Below are positions 5,498 to 5,555 of a stretch of DNA of 5,555 nt, in pieces. A model generated the notes under the pieces. The model was not told where the DNA came from. It saw only the letters and a list, made by a program, of their open reading frames with translations, and ran no database searches. Location: NCBI GenBank assembly GCA_964572475.1, contig CAZNEZ010000077.1:1-5555 (forward strand), in the 5' to 3' direction. Positions within the stretch are counted from its first letter, which is position 1. Each line of letters begins with the position of its first letter. The stretch comes from CAZNEZ01 sp964572475. Lineage in GTDB: Bacteria; Bacillota; Clostridia; Lachnospirales; Lachnospiraceae. The position numbers and the translations under genes were made by a program.

Positions 5498-5555
5498 AAC
5501 AATAAAACAAACAATAATAAAACAAACAATAATAAAACAAACAATAATAAAACAA
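5498..5555. repeat. 15-bp tandem repeat (minisatellite), continuing past the window
   Basis: The unit AATAATAAAACAAAC recurs with a 15-base period: 5498-5512 (one mismatch, C for T at its third base), 5513-5527 and 5528-5542 (exact), and 5543-5555 (first 13 bases exact). The + strand of the array contains no G. It follows the terminator hairpin and lies in non-coding DNA as far as visible: the + frame reading NNKTN has no start codon here, another + frame contains TAA TAA, and no supported minus-strand gene runs through it. Confidence 0.95.

Overview
This is an AT-rich chromosomal window of low-GC Firmicutes type. All genes lie on the + strand. Gram-positive Shine-Dalgarno sequences, Cheo-type LexA boxes (CGAAC-N4-GTTCG class), the order recA-recX-rny and the protein sequences point to a Clostridia member. 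Lachnospiraceae is my best guess, but that is inference and rests on no database search.

Layout: (1) 1-431 is the 3' end of a c-di-GMP phosphodiesterase (EAL domain) gene whose start lies outside the window. (2) 432-576 is a compact regulatory region with two good sigma-A type promoters, each followed by a LexA box, plus a perfect 16-bp palindrome over the second -35. (3) 577-1713 is recA, and recX (1713-2321) overlaps it by one base (TAATG). (4) A short intergenic region carries a sigma-A promoter for rny (2447-3994), the membrane-anchored endoribonuclease RNase Y. It starts at GTG, and its very strong Shine-Dalgarno can fold into a hairpin with the bases just before the start. (5) 3995-4220 holds the rny terminator, a possible weak promoter, two back-to-back hairpins of which the second is a canonical terminator, and then the promoter and Shine-Dalgarno of the next gene. 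(6) 4221-5426 encodes a class I PLP-dependent aminotransferase, most likely aspartate aminotransferase. (7) 5427-5555 has a symmetric terminator-like hairpin followed by a 15-bp tandem repeat that runs off the window.

Functionally, recA and recX form a DNA-damage-inducible unit: recombinase/co-protease plus its modulator, under LexA control. rny (mRNA decay) and the aminotransferase (amino-acid metabolism) are separate housekeeping units with their own promoters. No terminator is visible between recX and rny, so read-through is possible.

The protein content is ordinary and I see no previously undescribed multi-gene system. The points worth a second look are non-coding: the doubled SOS promoter, the palindrome on the recA -35, a 13-bp perfect hairpin inside recX, the hairpin over the rny ribosome binding site, the tandem hairpins at 4092-4141, and the minisatellite at the right edge.
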